Below are positions 39,801 through 53,000 of a stretch of 64,000 bases of DNA, in pieces. The position numbers and the translations under genes are program-made. The notes under the pieces are model-generated. The model ran no database searches. It was not told where the DNA came from and was given only the letters and a program-made list of their open reading frames with translations. The first letter of the stretch is position 1. Every line of letters begins with the position of its first letter. Origin of the DNA: Styela clava. Taxonomy: Eukaryota > Chordata > Ascidiacea > Stolidobranchia > Styelidae. The stretch lies in the NCBI RefSeq assembly GCF_964204865.1, contig NC_135252.1, positions 12,669,383 to 12,733,382 of the forward strand, given 5' to 3'.

Positions 39801-40382
39801 GTGTTGAAATAGTACTAGGGTAGTTTCCCCAGTTTGTGATCAACTTTCATTGCGTGATAATATCCAATCTTTGTGTTTACCTTGTTTGTAGTGCGTTTGT
39901 TCCCCAATAGCAATCCCTAAATTCCCAATTGCAAACTACTGCTATATAGATATAAATTTTTAGATCACTATAATAGTTGTTTTTTTGTAAAATTGTAACT
40001 TAGCTGTATCTACAGATCTGTGTACAGAGACTGAAAACTATGGCAATTATTTACCGATAATGTCAATGAATGTTATTTATAGTGATTGCTCAGGCTTGAT
40101 ACTGTATCTTGAGGTCCAATCTGGCAGTATCAGCAGGATAATGTCTAAATAAACAACTACAGGCAGACTCGGAGTACTGTGTTAAAATAAAAAGTAAACG
40201 TTGATGAACACTAAAACGTGACATGATCCAGGCAAATGTGTTAGTTTATATTGTGACTAAATGGATAATTCCGAAACTAGGGTCAGATAATCCCACACAC
40301 TGACACTATTTTTCACTGGAAGCATACCGGTACACATCACATGCGTTACATCTACTTGAACTGATATTTCACTCACCTCCAT
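30895..40382 (-). CDS. SLC49A4: SLC49A4 (DIRC2-like) lysosomal major facilitator transporter, 11 exons
   Basis: Exons, 5' to 3': 40382-40377 (ATGGAG), 39660-39486, 38810-38636, 38460-38321, 36820-36631, 35830-35695, 34107-33976, 33727-33660, 32432-32299, 31611-31432, 31046-30895. All have GT-AG ends and consistent phase, giving 495 residues (human protein 478). Diagnostic motifs: SAVWDTWGPISVSA after TM1; GTGLRCIPLPS; AGQLLSAMAGCPVLGAAP with ISNTWFPPNER; PPSVSAGIERL; GWFGIVTVLMTPHNVSE; FADRIKGKLKW; and GMELTADIAYPVSEGTS near the C-terminus. These follow human DIRC2, a lysosomal membrane transporter of the SLC49 family reported to carry pyridoxine. Exon 5 carries three N-glycosylation sequons (NCT, NLS, NVT) in the loop that is glycosylated in DIRC2. 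The acidic N-terminus (MEDDKEPLV) may carry a degenerate lysosomal sorting signal. Confidence 0.95.
32644..33355. mobile_element. hAT-like non-autonomous element in an SLC49A4 intron
   Basis: Left end CAGGTGTGGGCACA; right end GGTGTGCCCACCCCTG, an imperfect inverted pair. Both ends have subterminal AGAGCCGCA-type motifs. The 8-bp flanks ATATATAG at 32636-32643 and 33356-33363 are identical. It lies between SLC49A4 exons 8 and 9. Confidence 0.88.
34365..35545 (+). repeat. tRNA-derived SINE, split by a hAT-like element
   Basis: The head at 34365-34472 reads GGCGGTGTGGCGTATCATGCCAAG and then CACAGGTTCGCATCCTGT, a tRNA-like A-box/B-box arrangement. The body resumes at 35368 with GATAATTACGTGCGAGAGGATTGCTGGACTTCT. 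Related copies lie at 47690-47830 and 50425-50710 in this orientation, and reversed near 41795-41990, 49440-49600 and 60900-61080. It lies between SLC49A4 exons 6 and 7. Confidence 0.75.
34473..35367. mobile_element. hAT-like non-autonomous element inserted in a SINE
   Basis: It starts CAGTGGTTCTTAAACTTT and ends AAGAACCACTG. The flanks CTGTAGGG at 34465-34472 and 35368-35375 are identical. Subterminal CGCGACCCA repeats are present at both ends. CAGTGGTTCT is a typical end of Charlie-type hAT elements. No transposase is present. Confidence 0.9.
38085..38225. repeat. Fragment of a dispersed repeat also seen beside the 5S cluster
   Basis: ATGTCCATATTTTATTTGAGCATCGCTCTCTTG near 38186-38218 matches the flank of the inverted-repeat element at 16370-16398 and its inverse at 14330-14350. 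It is a short piece in an SLC49A4 intron. Confidence 0.45.
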
Positions 40383-42133
40383 GAAGGATACGTACTGCCG
40401 CCTCCCAGTCAATTGCGAAAAATGCTGTCCAGTATGTAATCCAATTCAAGGTAGCACCCATGCAGAGATAATATGAACAGCACGGTATTTGTCGCAAACA
40501 TTGATCAGCTGATCGCCGCCGATCACGAGTTATCGGGCGACGCGGGGAAACCCCAATTTTACACGAAATAACAATAAAGAAATCCCCGACGAAAAAGGGT
40601 AACAGCGCGATCTTTTCTTAGCCTGGATGAATCCAAGTTCGCTCCAGTATCATTTTTCATTGCAAAATTACTTATACTACGAATAAAAACTATATGCCCA
40701 AAGGGCAATATGACAAATTTTAACCGCAACGAGTTGTTTTGAATCGCATCTATGAGAAGAACGCATGTTAAGTTCACTTCGGAATCCGCAAAAAAACAAT
40801 ATTTAAAACTACACTCGCTAAACAACATACAAACGGGCCGTTTTGCAGGATTGTTGTTGTTATTGAGTGAAAATAGCTTATTTTCGCAACTAATGAACCT
40901 ACAATTTTTCATAAAAGTAGTCAGAAGGCCACTGCTTTCATTTTTTGAAATTCCTTTCCGAGGGCCGATATTTCGTCAAAAATGTCGCTGTTTCATTTAG
41001 GTTAATTAAAGGGGAAGACTTTTCAGTACGTATTGTTTGTTGGCTGGTCTTTATCTCTTGAGTAAAGTCAATGCTCTAAACTTGTTAATGCATAACCGTA
41101 CTGGTGCATTGCGTTTACGCATATAATAAACCTCGCAAGCTCAAATAAGCAGGGTGGATTACTAGTCGACAGCGTAAAGATACTACAAATTATTTGCCTT
41201 CCCTTTAATCTCCTAAATGCTTGAATATCACATCCACAGCTCACATCAGCTAGACCTAATAGAATGTTGCTAATATTTTTGAATAAGCTGGTAGATGAAC
41301 AAAGGGTATTTTCCTTAAATCAATCCTAGCATGGCCAATACACAAAAGTTCAAACACAATTTTTAATAAAAATATAATTTCAATATCTCAATATATAACA
41401 CTTCCACCACAAACGAACCCGTAAAAATTCAGAAAAAAAGATTCATTATAAACAAACATTACTCTTTCTTCGCTATTAACATATTCCATTTTTAGTGAAT
41501 ACTTAGTTATAGATCACAGTGAGCTCCTCTGGTATGCAAATTCATCAGTTACATTACGACCTATTATATGTTTTGGCTTAGTTGAAATAACTTAGAATTC
41601 GATGCAACAACAAAGTGCCAATGTATAAATTGAATGTAGACTGAACAGCATTTCCTTTAAAAAAAATAAATTTTTCATTCACAAATCCTATCTTAGATAT
41701 GCTCAAAAAATCTCTAGATTTTAAAATTAACTAATGTAGTTAAATAGGATAGGATTCTACATATTTATTCCGCTGGAGAGGAAAGTCAACAATATGGCTT
41801 AATCATATGTTGAACCACAGCCTCTCGCCCAGTTACCGGTCCATGTCTGGTATGGATTAGATAGCCAGTTATTTGTTTCCAGATGCTTGGACTTCATGGT
41901 GGATGAAGCCGTAACCGACCACCAGTTATGTAAACCAACCTACAGCAGCGAGGAATCCAGCACTCCTCTCGCACATAATTTACACATAAGATTTAAACCT
42001 GTGACCCCGCACAGGTAATCAAAAGTTTGCAAAGAATTTTGAAAGGATTATTGTTAAGTCTAACCAACTCGTATAAGAAATTGCCATTCAATTTGGAAAG
42101 CCTATATTCAAGAGTACTTAAAAAAAATTGTAC
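40383..42133. other. Intergenic region between SLC49A4 and the CCP/vWA gene
   Basis: It contains the SLC49A4 promoter at its left edge and, on the minus strand, the likely 3' end of the CCP/vWA gene. If the last exon is read through its donor, a stop follows within about ten codons (near 42100), and an AATAAA on the minus strand lies near 41762. A reversed SINE copy occupies about 41795-41990. No other gene was seen. Confidence 0.5.
41795..41990 (-). repeat. SINE copy (reverse orientation)
   Basis: CCAGTTATTTGTTTCCAGATGCTTGGACTTCATGGTGGATGAAGCCGTAACC corresponds to the reverse complement of the tail at 50590-50660. It shares CAGCACTCCTCTCGCACATAATT with other copies. Confidence 0.65.
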
Positions 42134-44004
42134 CTTTTCCATCAATGGAATCGAAACTATAATCTGACATAATTTCATCTTGAACTTCCTCAAGAAGTGA
42201 TGGCAATTCGTCAAAACTATCTGCTAACACAATTTTTCCAGTAATTGTCAGTAGCTGGTCAGGATTAAAAGATCCAATTCCAATGGCAACTATTTTGATC
42301 CCTTGAATTAAGAAGTTTCAAAACAGATATTATCTAAAAGCATAGCAGTTTCAGAATCAATGTAATAGTATTCAATATACGAAAAGCCATATATTCTTTC
42401 CTTTATCAGAATGAAAATGAAATATAATCTATCTTGTCTCCATATTTACTCTAGAACTGAGAAGCAACTACAATATCTAAAAAAAATGTTCAAAACGTGC
42501 CTATTGCTTTCTTCATATAGGATCACTGCCTAATTGGTTAGTCCAACTATAAAACGTCAGCTAGCTGACAAAGTCAAGAATACATAAAACCTAGCTCTTT
42601 CGAATCTTCTGCTAAAAATTGCAAACAAATGGCTGTATAATAATACTTTCACTAACAAAAATCCTCAATAACCTTCCTGTCTGGCTTCTAATGCTGGCTG
42701 TTTAACATCATCATTTGATCTTCCATCAGTTAAAATAACCAATATCTTGTCAACATTATCACGACCGAGTGCTTCAAAATGTTTGGTGCCTTGTGTAATT
42801 GCATTACCAGTAGCAGTACAACCTTTCATTTGGCTGATTTCCATGATGGTTTCTCTCAGATATCTGAATGGATATTGGCCAAGTTCTACTTCAATCTAAA
42901 TTGAAAACTTGTGAGTTTAAATAGGTGAAAGACAGAAAAAGTGATATGAAACCAACTTTTACCCGATATTTTGGATTCAGAGCACCAGATGCACACATGA
43001 AAGCTGATTCTCCACTGTATTCAATTATACCAACCTGAAAATTGGAGAAAACATAACATTAAAAGTCAAACAATAGCATACAATGTGATTACAATTCATT
43101 CAAATGAATGTTATGATACTGTTTTTCTGTTCCATGTAGGCTCTCTACTGAACCCTTACGATTTCTTATTGAAATAAGCTCAAGCCTTTGTACAGGTGAG
43201 CAGTTACTTGATCACAGCCATATTTGAAGCAGAAATTTTACATTTAATTTCAGAGAGAGCAAATATGACTTTATCCATTGACAAAACATGATCTTTCATT
43301 CAGTCACAAATCCGAATTAGATATTCATCCAGATACATACTTGTAAGGGGAAAAAGACATGACTGACCAGCAATGATAAGGGGCCTCTGCAGAGACCACC
43401 TGCCTGAAACCTGATGAGGAACCATGCAATCCTCTATCTCACATAAAAATGTGGAAACACTCCAATACACAGACAGAAAGTGCTAATCAGAACATGCCAG
43501 ATACATTCCTAGGTGCTGGACCCACAGATACCAGAGATGACACTATCAAGACTTCTCGGACTATGAGATGGCATATGAAAAGGTTTGTAGTTTTATGTTA
43601 GGGTTCTGTATTACTTAAATTGCAATGTACTGGTGTCAGCAGATTACTGGTATAAGTCGCTACTGCCGTAAACAAGCCCAAATGTGATATAAGTCCACAT
43701 GCATTGATAATTATCAAACAACTCCCAAATCAAAGTCATAACTCAAACCATCTTACGCCACCTCATGTCCTTGTTTCGAAAAGTCTGTAAACCCCAGGAA
43801 TTATACAATATAATGCAAGACCCTGCCTAGTTGATTTGACAATATCATGAATTACCCTGGTGGCACCAATGTCAATTTCTCCTTGCATATCTTCAAACAT
43901 TCTAACAACCCATTGTTTTGCGAATATAAAATCTTCATCATTTATACTTCCCGACCCATCAATTAATAGAATGATATCTCTCGCACAAAGGCCTTGTGAA
44001 CAGG
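42134..44004 (-). other. Second vWA domain, intact MIDAS
   Basis: Four exons. It begins ACSQGLCARDIILLIDGSGSINDEDF, with a complete DxSxS motif (DGSGS). It continues VGIIEYSGESAFM, then KGCTATGNAITQGTKHF (the MIDAS Thr region), then ILVILTDGRSNDD (the MIDAS Asp) and IKIVAIGIGSFNPDQL. It should bind Mg2+/Mn2+ and a ligand carboxylate in the classical manner. The final exon ends SIDGK before a gtacaa donor; the C-terminal exon, if any, was not located. Confidence 0.9.
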
Positions 44005-47000
44005 CTGGAAATAAAGAATAATAGTCAAAATGATGAAAAAGAACTCACAAGCTAAAGTATATGGTCAGTTGAGACATCTAAGGCAATACACAAATGACTA
44101 CTGATATTTAACAATACGTAAGGACCTTCTATTTTTAGAAATACTGCAATCTTTACGGCTCAGTATTGCGTAACAGCAAGCATGAGACGTAGCTGGCATT
44201 GCCAAAACGGCTAAGTATAATGATTTAACCAATTTGCCATTCTTTGCACCCTCATCTCTATCATCTTGCTTTTAAAGGATCTTAGTAACTTTTGATCACA
44301 GTCACAGATCGATTTGAAGCAAGCAGTACAAAAATTGCTGTACAAAATTTTGTATAGTTCAAGTATATACACTTAAATTAAATGGTTGAAATGGCCATCG
44401 TCCAGGCACAACCAAGTCTATGTCACTACCTAAGTATGTCATCCAGATTCAGATTTCAACCATGTTTTAATAATAAGAATTGAATTTATCTGATAAAAAT
44501 ATAAATACTTGAGCAGATTGGAGGTGGATTTTCCCATATGACATGACCTTGCTTTCCTGCATCAACACATACAATCATTGCACTTCCTTGAACTATATAC
44601 CCTTCATTACAATCAAAGCGGCATACAGAGCCATACGAATTATTTTTCGTGCATTCCACTATCCCGTGAGCAGGAGGTAATAGCACCGGCTGACAGGATA
44701 ATCCTAAAATAAAATAAAAATGGGGGATTCAAAATCGGAATTTCCCACCGAACGGCAACTGAAACAGTCACATTGATTACACCACTCGTCAGGAGAGCAG
44801 AGTTTTTCAGTGGATAATGTTTTTTTGTTGCGCAAAATATTCAATCCATGACAGATATAAGCAGTTCAAATGCTGGCCTAAATAACCACGCCCTCTGATG
44901 AATTCAAATCGATGATTTCAACAAAATTAGCTGTGCGAATCGCACTGATTATTAAGCAAAAATTTCAAGAGGGGGAAGTGGGTGAGACCCCCAAAAAAAA
45001 CCTTGCTGTGCCACTGCTTACAACTGTACAAGTATTAATATGTAACCAAATAATTTTAAAAACCAAAAAATTACAGTTTATTATTAAGTGAAAAATCATT
45101 CAGATACATATTTAAATGATTTCAAGGCCAATCCTATACGGCTTGTTACCTGCCACACATATAGGCATTCGAGCATTCCATTGACCAACACCTTTTCCGA
45201 GTGGGTCTCCACAAAACAACTGGGATGAACCAACCAAATTGAAACCATCTTTACACCAGATACGACAAAGTGAGGAAAAGCTGTTTTCTTTAGTACAGTC
45301 CATCTCCATTTCTGGTATAGGTAGTAGAGGAGGGCAGACAACACCTAATAACAGCCAGATATCAAAAAATGACATTATTACTTTTATTAGAAAATAGTGT
45401 GTATGTCCTCAACATATGTATATTTGTATTTATAGGAAAGAAATCATTTAAGGACAGAATACACATACAAGACCCTTCAAGTCATAAAATATTACAAAAA
45501 AACGTACTATTTACAAATATAAATGTTCTTCCAAAAACTATACTACATATCAGTGGCCGCTTTTCAAGGCCTTGTTTGATGGAGAATATATCCAGTGGTC
45601 TGGCAGTTAAAGTGCTAGACTCTGTAAGAATCACAGGTAACACATCTTGGGTTCAAATCCCATGGGGTGTAGTAAATTCGGGATACCGTACCAGTTAGAT
45701 CTTGCCACTTTATAAAATTATAGCTCTTTGAATATTGTTAAATATTAGTGGCTGCTTCTACATGACCTTGTTTGCAGTGAACATGGCAAATGAGCGTCGG
45801 ATAAAAAAGGATGAAAAAAAAATCAGTTAACATCAACAACATTACTTATACAACTTCCTGGTGGAGAAATCCATTCAACACTTCCATCCCCATTCATATC
45901 ACCACACAGAGCAGTTGCTTGTCCAACTAATTGAAAACTATCATCACAATGAATTGTACATAATTCACTGGCAGGACCATCTTGCTTCAATATACAAGTT
46001 ACTGTGCCATTATCTATTGGTCCAGAACAGAGAGAATGATCTGAAATGCACATTTTGTTAAACGAAATGTTAAACGAAAAAGAAATTCTTAATATATGGA
46101 CAAAATGAAGAAGTTGAATAATAGGGCCACCGCAAAGTCAGCTAAGAAATTAGACAAAAAGGGTGAAATATTTCATACCTTTACAGTCAATTTTAATCAA
46201 GTCTGTAAGAAAAGTTGTTGTTACTTCATTTAATTGGTCTGTTGTCGACGCCGTAAATGATCTGATATAATTTTTTTCTAAGAAGTTAGTGGCTTCGTCT
46301 CCAACACCAATCCCAAGAATAGTGATATCTGAAAATTAACTCTTTAAATTATGTAGTGTATGACAAAGATGGGAGGGAGAAAGCAAAAATTATTATATGT
46401 TGGAGCATTTTACTAGTTTGTGTGTACTTCGCTAGTCTAGTCTGACACATTCTTCCCAAAGGCAGGTATGGCCTTACCGATAGTGAAGTGAATAGTTAAG
46501 AAGGCTGAACTTTGCAAGATCGGCTAAAAATTTCTTAGCAACACCATAATGAAGCTCTCACCAGATTCATTTGCTTTGTTTAACGCAATATACGTGCCAT
46601 CTTCAGCTTCACCACCGAGTAAAAGTACTATGACAGGCATCATATATGGACGTTGCCTTTCTTCAATATACTGCATTGTATCGATCATGGCTCGACCAAG
46701 GTGAGAGCATCCTCCAACATGTTTAATTTTTCTTACTTTTCTTTTCAAAGCCTCCATGTTCCGATAATCCAACTCCATTTCTATCTTTTATAAAGTTGGG
46801 AGGGTTAGGCTCAATTATATGGTCAGATTGAATGCTTATGTATGGTGCAAAATTGAACAATTTTATGCAATGCATTACTGCCAATTTCAGAATACTTATC
46901 ATGGCTGTGAAGCCGTAGAAAATTTTTAAACTCCCCCTAATTTTTATTGGGAAAAACTTCAGCTTCGACTTTTGAATTTGAATTCTGAAAAAATCAAATT

Positions 47001-50000
47001 TTGATAACAAAAACTTCGGTGTTGAGTTTTGACTTCTTTATCACTAAAAAAAGCAGACAGAATTTGACTTTGTGGAGCTTGAAATTAAGATTCTCAATCC
47101 AGTAAAGATATGCCAAACACAGCTCTGCTACTCATATACCTCTGATGGAATATTGAGCATTTTTAGGATTGAAAAACGGCAAATAGTGGAACACTTCACT
47201 GACAACAATATGATTTTCATTTATGAGAAAGATCTATACAAAAGTTTACAAAAACAATATATTAATAATATATTGAAAATATTTATGACCTTGAAATGTG
47301 GAATTGTATACGCAGTGTTGCATTTCTTTTCTCTACTTCCATAAACAGCAATAGATATCCAAGTAGCTCCAGCATTGATACCTCCACGAATTTTGTTCAG
47401 AGCTCCAGACAACCAATCACGAGCGTCAGAAAAGAACCATGATTCCCATTTTTGTGATCCATCCATTAATATGAAAACATCTAAAAGTCCGACGCCACAT
47501 CCTGAAATATTTATATTCACAGATTAAAAATTTGATTTTTCATCTTTGCTACTCATTCCTTTTTGATTGCACCATAGTCTACCACTTAACATTGGGTGCA
47601 TGAGTGTAATTGACCACATAAAGCCCAAGCAAATGTGGTCAAATCCACAACTAGCATAGTTTGACAGTTGGCATATTATGCTAAGCGATAACAACTAGCT
47701 TCCCATAGAACTCCTAAATACCCTATGTGGGTTAGCACAGTTGAATCCTGTGGGAGGTAATTATGTGCGGGTGGATTATTATTGAACTCTTCGCAGTTGG
47801 TCAGTTACCGGTTTGGTAACAATAAAGTTTAAAACAAATTACTGGTGAAGGAGTTTTGTCCCAGGGTTGAAGGTGAAGTGACCACCAACAAGACTGACAT
47901 CAAGGGCATGATGAATCTTCTTTTTCGATTTATACCCAGCCTTATGTATGGCCGATGATGCTTTTCTTATTTTTTTTATAATTTTTCAATTTTTAACTGG
48001 GTCCAAACTAACTTTCCTTCAAGCTTTTTGATTACCAACCTTACACGCTCCCGTTGCACCACTTGTAATAATAACTGATTAAAAAGCACAACACAAAATG
48101 GAATAAACAATGTACCTGCACAAGAGAGAAGATCTTTATCCCAAAACCCAGCACCATCGTTAACACCTGGATCTGCACAAATAAATTTGACGTTTTCTTT
48201 GTATTTTTGTGATTTATGTGAACATTTTACATCACATTCAGCTCCCGGTGAATTTCCACCAAGACAATAAGCATCAGGTCCAAACATATCTTTGAGATCA
48301 GGAAGACAATTTGTAGCTGGGAGAGAATATTATAAAAATCACCATGAAAAAGGAATATTCAAAGTGAATATTTTTCAATCATGTACAAGGCAGTTCGATT
48401 CAGACCTGGAACACATTTACCAACCCAATCAATGGCATATTGAAAAAAAATAGAAAATTTAATGGCTTGTTGTCATAGTAACTCGTAATATGCTGTTATG
48501 ATACCAATGTAAATGCTGATAAATATATCCTAATTTGATTTACAAATAATGTTAAGATGGAAAGTTTCATGTCATTGAGTCAATGTAACTCGTATTTATC
48601 CATTTCAATGTTGTTTATGTTTTAAATCTGTTATGATGAGTAACACGGAATGAAGACAAGAGCATTTTCGAATACCGATTTCAGAATCAAATATCAAATA
48701 CTTGGGAAATTGATGACGGTATGAAATTTTTTTATTCTTATTTTTATTTCTGCAGACTCATAAATTACTGAAAAATAGAATCAGACATCTTGCCTTTCAT
48801 TAGAAAACATGTTTTTTATCACTAAATCCATTGAAAGAAAAGAGTCACGTCAGTCACTCAAACAGTTCACTTAGTTTTCACACACAATCAAAAACATGTT
48901 TCATCAATAAATCACTCGGAAGAAGAGTCATATGTCTGTTTGCATATTAAAAAAATGACTTCCAACAAACAAAAAAATGGATTCACCTCATTCTTTGGCA
49001 AAACAGAATAAAAACAAGATGGCGGTGATTCGAAATTTTTGTTTGAACCAATTCGCCTAATTTACTATTTGATTCAAAATGCCCATCTCCACTCGAAATA
49101 TCAGTGTTTCGACTCTCGCATCACTAAACAAAAACAATTTAATACATGATCCTTACGGTCACAAGTAGGTGTTGAAGAGTTCCATATTCCTTCCTTAGTA
49201 CAAACTAGCTCATATGGAGGAACAGGTTGAAATCCTGAATCACAATTGAATAAGCACTGAGATCCAATACTGTTTAATTTTGAACAAATTGCTTCTCCAT
49301 GATCAACTTTTGTTCCAGAAATGGCACATGAAGTTCCTAAAAAAAGTGAAAGATAGCGATTTCGAGCATAATCGATGAACAGATACATGATTTTCTATTT
49401 TTATCCCAAAGAGAGGAAAGCCTATAAAACAAAATAATCACATGGCGAACCGCTTCCTCTCAAGGCGGTTATCAGCCCATCCCAGCTATGAAAATAGTTA
49501 CCAGTTATTTGTTTCATATGCATGAACTTAATGGTTGAGGAATCCGTAACTGGTCCTATGACGGCGATAAATCCAGCAATCCAATATTGAGTCAATAATT
49601 TTTCATGCTAATACTAATTAGATTTATTTAGTTATTAGTAGTAGAAAAGTAAAAACAAATTACACATACAGAGGTACAAATCAACTTGAAATTTCAAGGT
49701 GAAGGTGGAAGTGAAAAAAATCACACTGGTTGTCAAGTAGCAACAACACAATCATAAAAGAAAAAACTTGGCATGACTGATATAAGGCCTGATTGCACCA
49801 ACTAACAACTAACCTCAAAGCAAAGTAAGAGCCAATAGTTATAGAAATTATATAATGGTATATAATGGCATATGGCACTGTAAACTGGTGAACTATTCAT
49901 ATTTTTGACTTTGACAGCCTTGACAGGCAATATGGCTAGAGTTTTTCCATCATTCCGGATAATAGAAAATCTTATTGAAAGAAAAGAAAATGACTCAACA

Positions 50001-53000
50001 AAAAAAATAAATAAATAAAATGCCATTGATAAATGTACAAAATATACTTACTAATACATTCCGGTGGTCGGAAACTCCATTCTCCAATCCCATCTCTATT
50101 CCTGTCTTCACAATCAATGATATCTCTACCAGTGTCAAGTTCTAAACCTTCTGGACACTTGAATGTACATCGAGAATCTTTTTCATTTGAGTCCGTACAA
50201 GTGTATTCGGTCTCGGGTGAAAGTTCAAACTTCTCAATCTCTCGACACAAATATTTGAAAACTGCAAATAAAATGTTAATTTTTATAAAAAATATATAAA
50301 GGGAGTTACTACTTTATAAATTAATGATGTTGCGTTATGTGACAGCAAATTTTTCCGGCATGAGACTTGAAGTGGTTGCATTCTATATGATCAGTTGACA
50401 ACTTTTTTTCTTGGTCTTCTGCTAAGCGGTGTGGCGCATCATGCTAAGCGTTAGGAATACTATCGCCACCACACCTCTGATTACCCTGCATGGGTTTATA
50501 GATTTGAATCCTGTGTGGGATAATTATGTCCAAGATTTGCTGGACTCCTCGATGCAATAAGGTGATTTGGTTCACGTAATCTCTGGTCGGTTACGGCTCC
50601 ATCCACCATCAGGTTCACGCATTTGAAACAAATAAATGGCTAAACTAACTGCATACCCAACATGGACTGGTAACTGATGGAGAGGCCATGGTTCGCCATA
50701 TGAATAAGGAGTCTTATCGGATTTCCCCTCCCCCTGGATGAACATGTATTATTATCCTCTCCTGTCTAGACCATTGTTTCCCAATTGCGAAGGAATAAGG
50801 GAAATTTGTTGTTTCGGGGGAAAATACAGAAATATTACTTTGTATCAGGTGTGGCTTTGCTGATATTGTTCAGATATTTAATATTATTGTAACACATATT
50901 TACGCACAGATTACTGCCTATTCGAACCGTGCAAAAGAGTGCAAGTTGAACTAGCTAAAGATTCTTTGAAGATTGAACAAATAAAGGAAATATTCATAAT
51001 GAGGCGGGGATGAAGAGATCCAAAATAGGCAAATCGATAGAAATCTATTGAAAAAGGTTGGGAACACTCGAATAAACAGTGACAGTTCATGAACAAGAGC
51101 CCAAAAAGAAGCAATAAAATAAATGCAATAAACAACCTTCACATTCTGGAACCTTTCCAACCCATTCCCCACCATCCTCTGTTTCAGTCAGGCCACAAGT
51201 AACCAGATTGACATGGGATAAAACAAGTCCCGAATCACATTCAAATTGACAATCTGATCCTACCCTATTCAAATCTGAGCAACTGAGGGCGCCATTTTCT
51301 GGAGGTTTCAGAGGAGGACTACACGTATATACACCTGAAATATTAAAAACAAAATGTTGGATTTATTATAAATATGGAGGGTTGAAATTTTCCATTAATA
51401 TGATCCGTGTCGTATCTGGAGTTGAATTCAAAATTCTGAAGTCTCTGTCAAAATTTCAGATTTTTATTTTTAAGTGAAGAAGTCAGAAACAAATTCAAAA
51501 CAAATCATGTTTATAAAGTGATCTCAACACTTAATAGTCGGCTTGTTTTGTTATTTTCTCAGAGTTCGGGTCAGATTTTTATAACCCGGCGTAAATTTTC
51601 CTCACCACAGGGGAAATGTACTAGAATTTTCGAAGCAATAACTGAAAACAAGCAGATTGTGAAGGGGTAAGTATTGTCAAGTCTTACAGTGAATGTGACT
51701 TAAGTTTGTCCATTTCATGTGGGTATTAAATTTAAGATGAATTAAACCTGACACAGAACTCAACCTGATTTAACACTCCAGAGTGCAGTGACTCAAAGTT
51801 TGGACTAGTTTTTATTCGAGACTTGGATGACCTGTGAATTGACTTATAATTCAGAAACTTGCATCTAACACTTTTGTTATCTAAATTTGATAAAATATAC
51901 ATACAACTAGGTACTTTTGTGCTCCATTCCCCATCACCATCTCCATTTTTATCGACACAGGTTATTTTACCGATATCTTCATCTAATCGCATATTATCCG
52001 GACATTCGAATGAACATACAGAATTTCCTAGATTTGCATTCGTACATGTAAATGTCGTTTGTTCTGACAATTCAAACACTTCAATTGCGATGCACACGAT
52101 TGCTGGGAGAAAAAAAGATTTTATTTATTCATATTAGAAAGAGAACATTAGGTCTTTAAGACTTTCAATTACAATGCTATCGTAGGAAGGAATAAGAATG
52201 ATAATACAAATTAATCATATGGCGAAAAACAAACATCTCGCCCCTTTATGAGTCAGGTTCGGGTATGGGAATAGGTAATTGTAATCTAGCCATTCTTTTT
52301 ACAAAATCACCTACACAGGGTTTAAACTAAGAAAGGAAAGTGAATGAAAAAAATTTTTATTGCACCAACAACAAACTGCACCAAGCATAAACTGAACTTA
52401 CGAATCACACTAGGAAATCAGAAAGGTGATAATAATCAGAATCGCTGGACTTCTCATAGTTACATGGTGTTTCACGTACCACTGTTCGGTAACAAGTATT
52501 ATCATTATTCAAATCAATAAATTGGTTTGCTCTTCCAGAAACCGACCTGGGCTGGTAACCAAACAAGAAGCTGTACCGTTCACCATATGATTAGCCTATC
52601 TTTTCCTATTCCGCAGGATAAAAATGGAAATCCTGTACTATCCAAATCGCAATAAATAATGATAGCTTACGTATACAATTTGGTATTTCACCACTCCATT
52701 CCCCATTTCCATCTCCATCATTATCTTCACAGACTATTACATTTTCAACGGGATCTGATTTCCATCCGATCGGACAATTGAAAGTACATTCAGAATTTCC
52801 GTGATTAAGTTTAGTGCAACTATATGAAGTTTCAGTTGATAATTTGTCATCATCTATTTCCTCACATAGAATAGCTGTGCATATATCAAGCAAAAATAAA
52901 CACTTGACCTTCGGCAAAAGTATAATTTTCATTGTTATCATTATGAGTGTGTTTATTAAAAATACCCTGTTTTTGATAAGAGTACAGTATTGATGGTTGT

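Noticed and set aside
45580-45680. tRNA gene candidate (A- and B-box-like text)
   Set aside because: The arms do not form a complete cloverleaf, and related copies are scattered as SINEs, so it is annotated as a repeat.
45861-46061. Plus-strand frames opposite the CCP/vWA exons (also near 50033, 51859, 59515 and 62494)
   Set aside because: They are antisense shadows of real CCP exons, whose minus-strand reading gives the cysteine pattern and correct splice phases.
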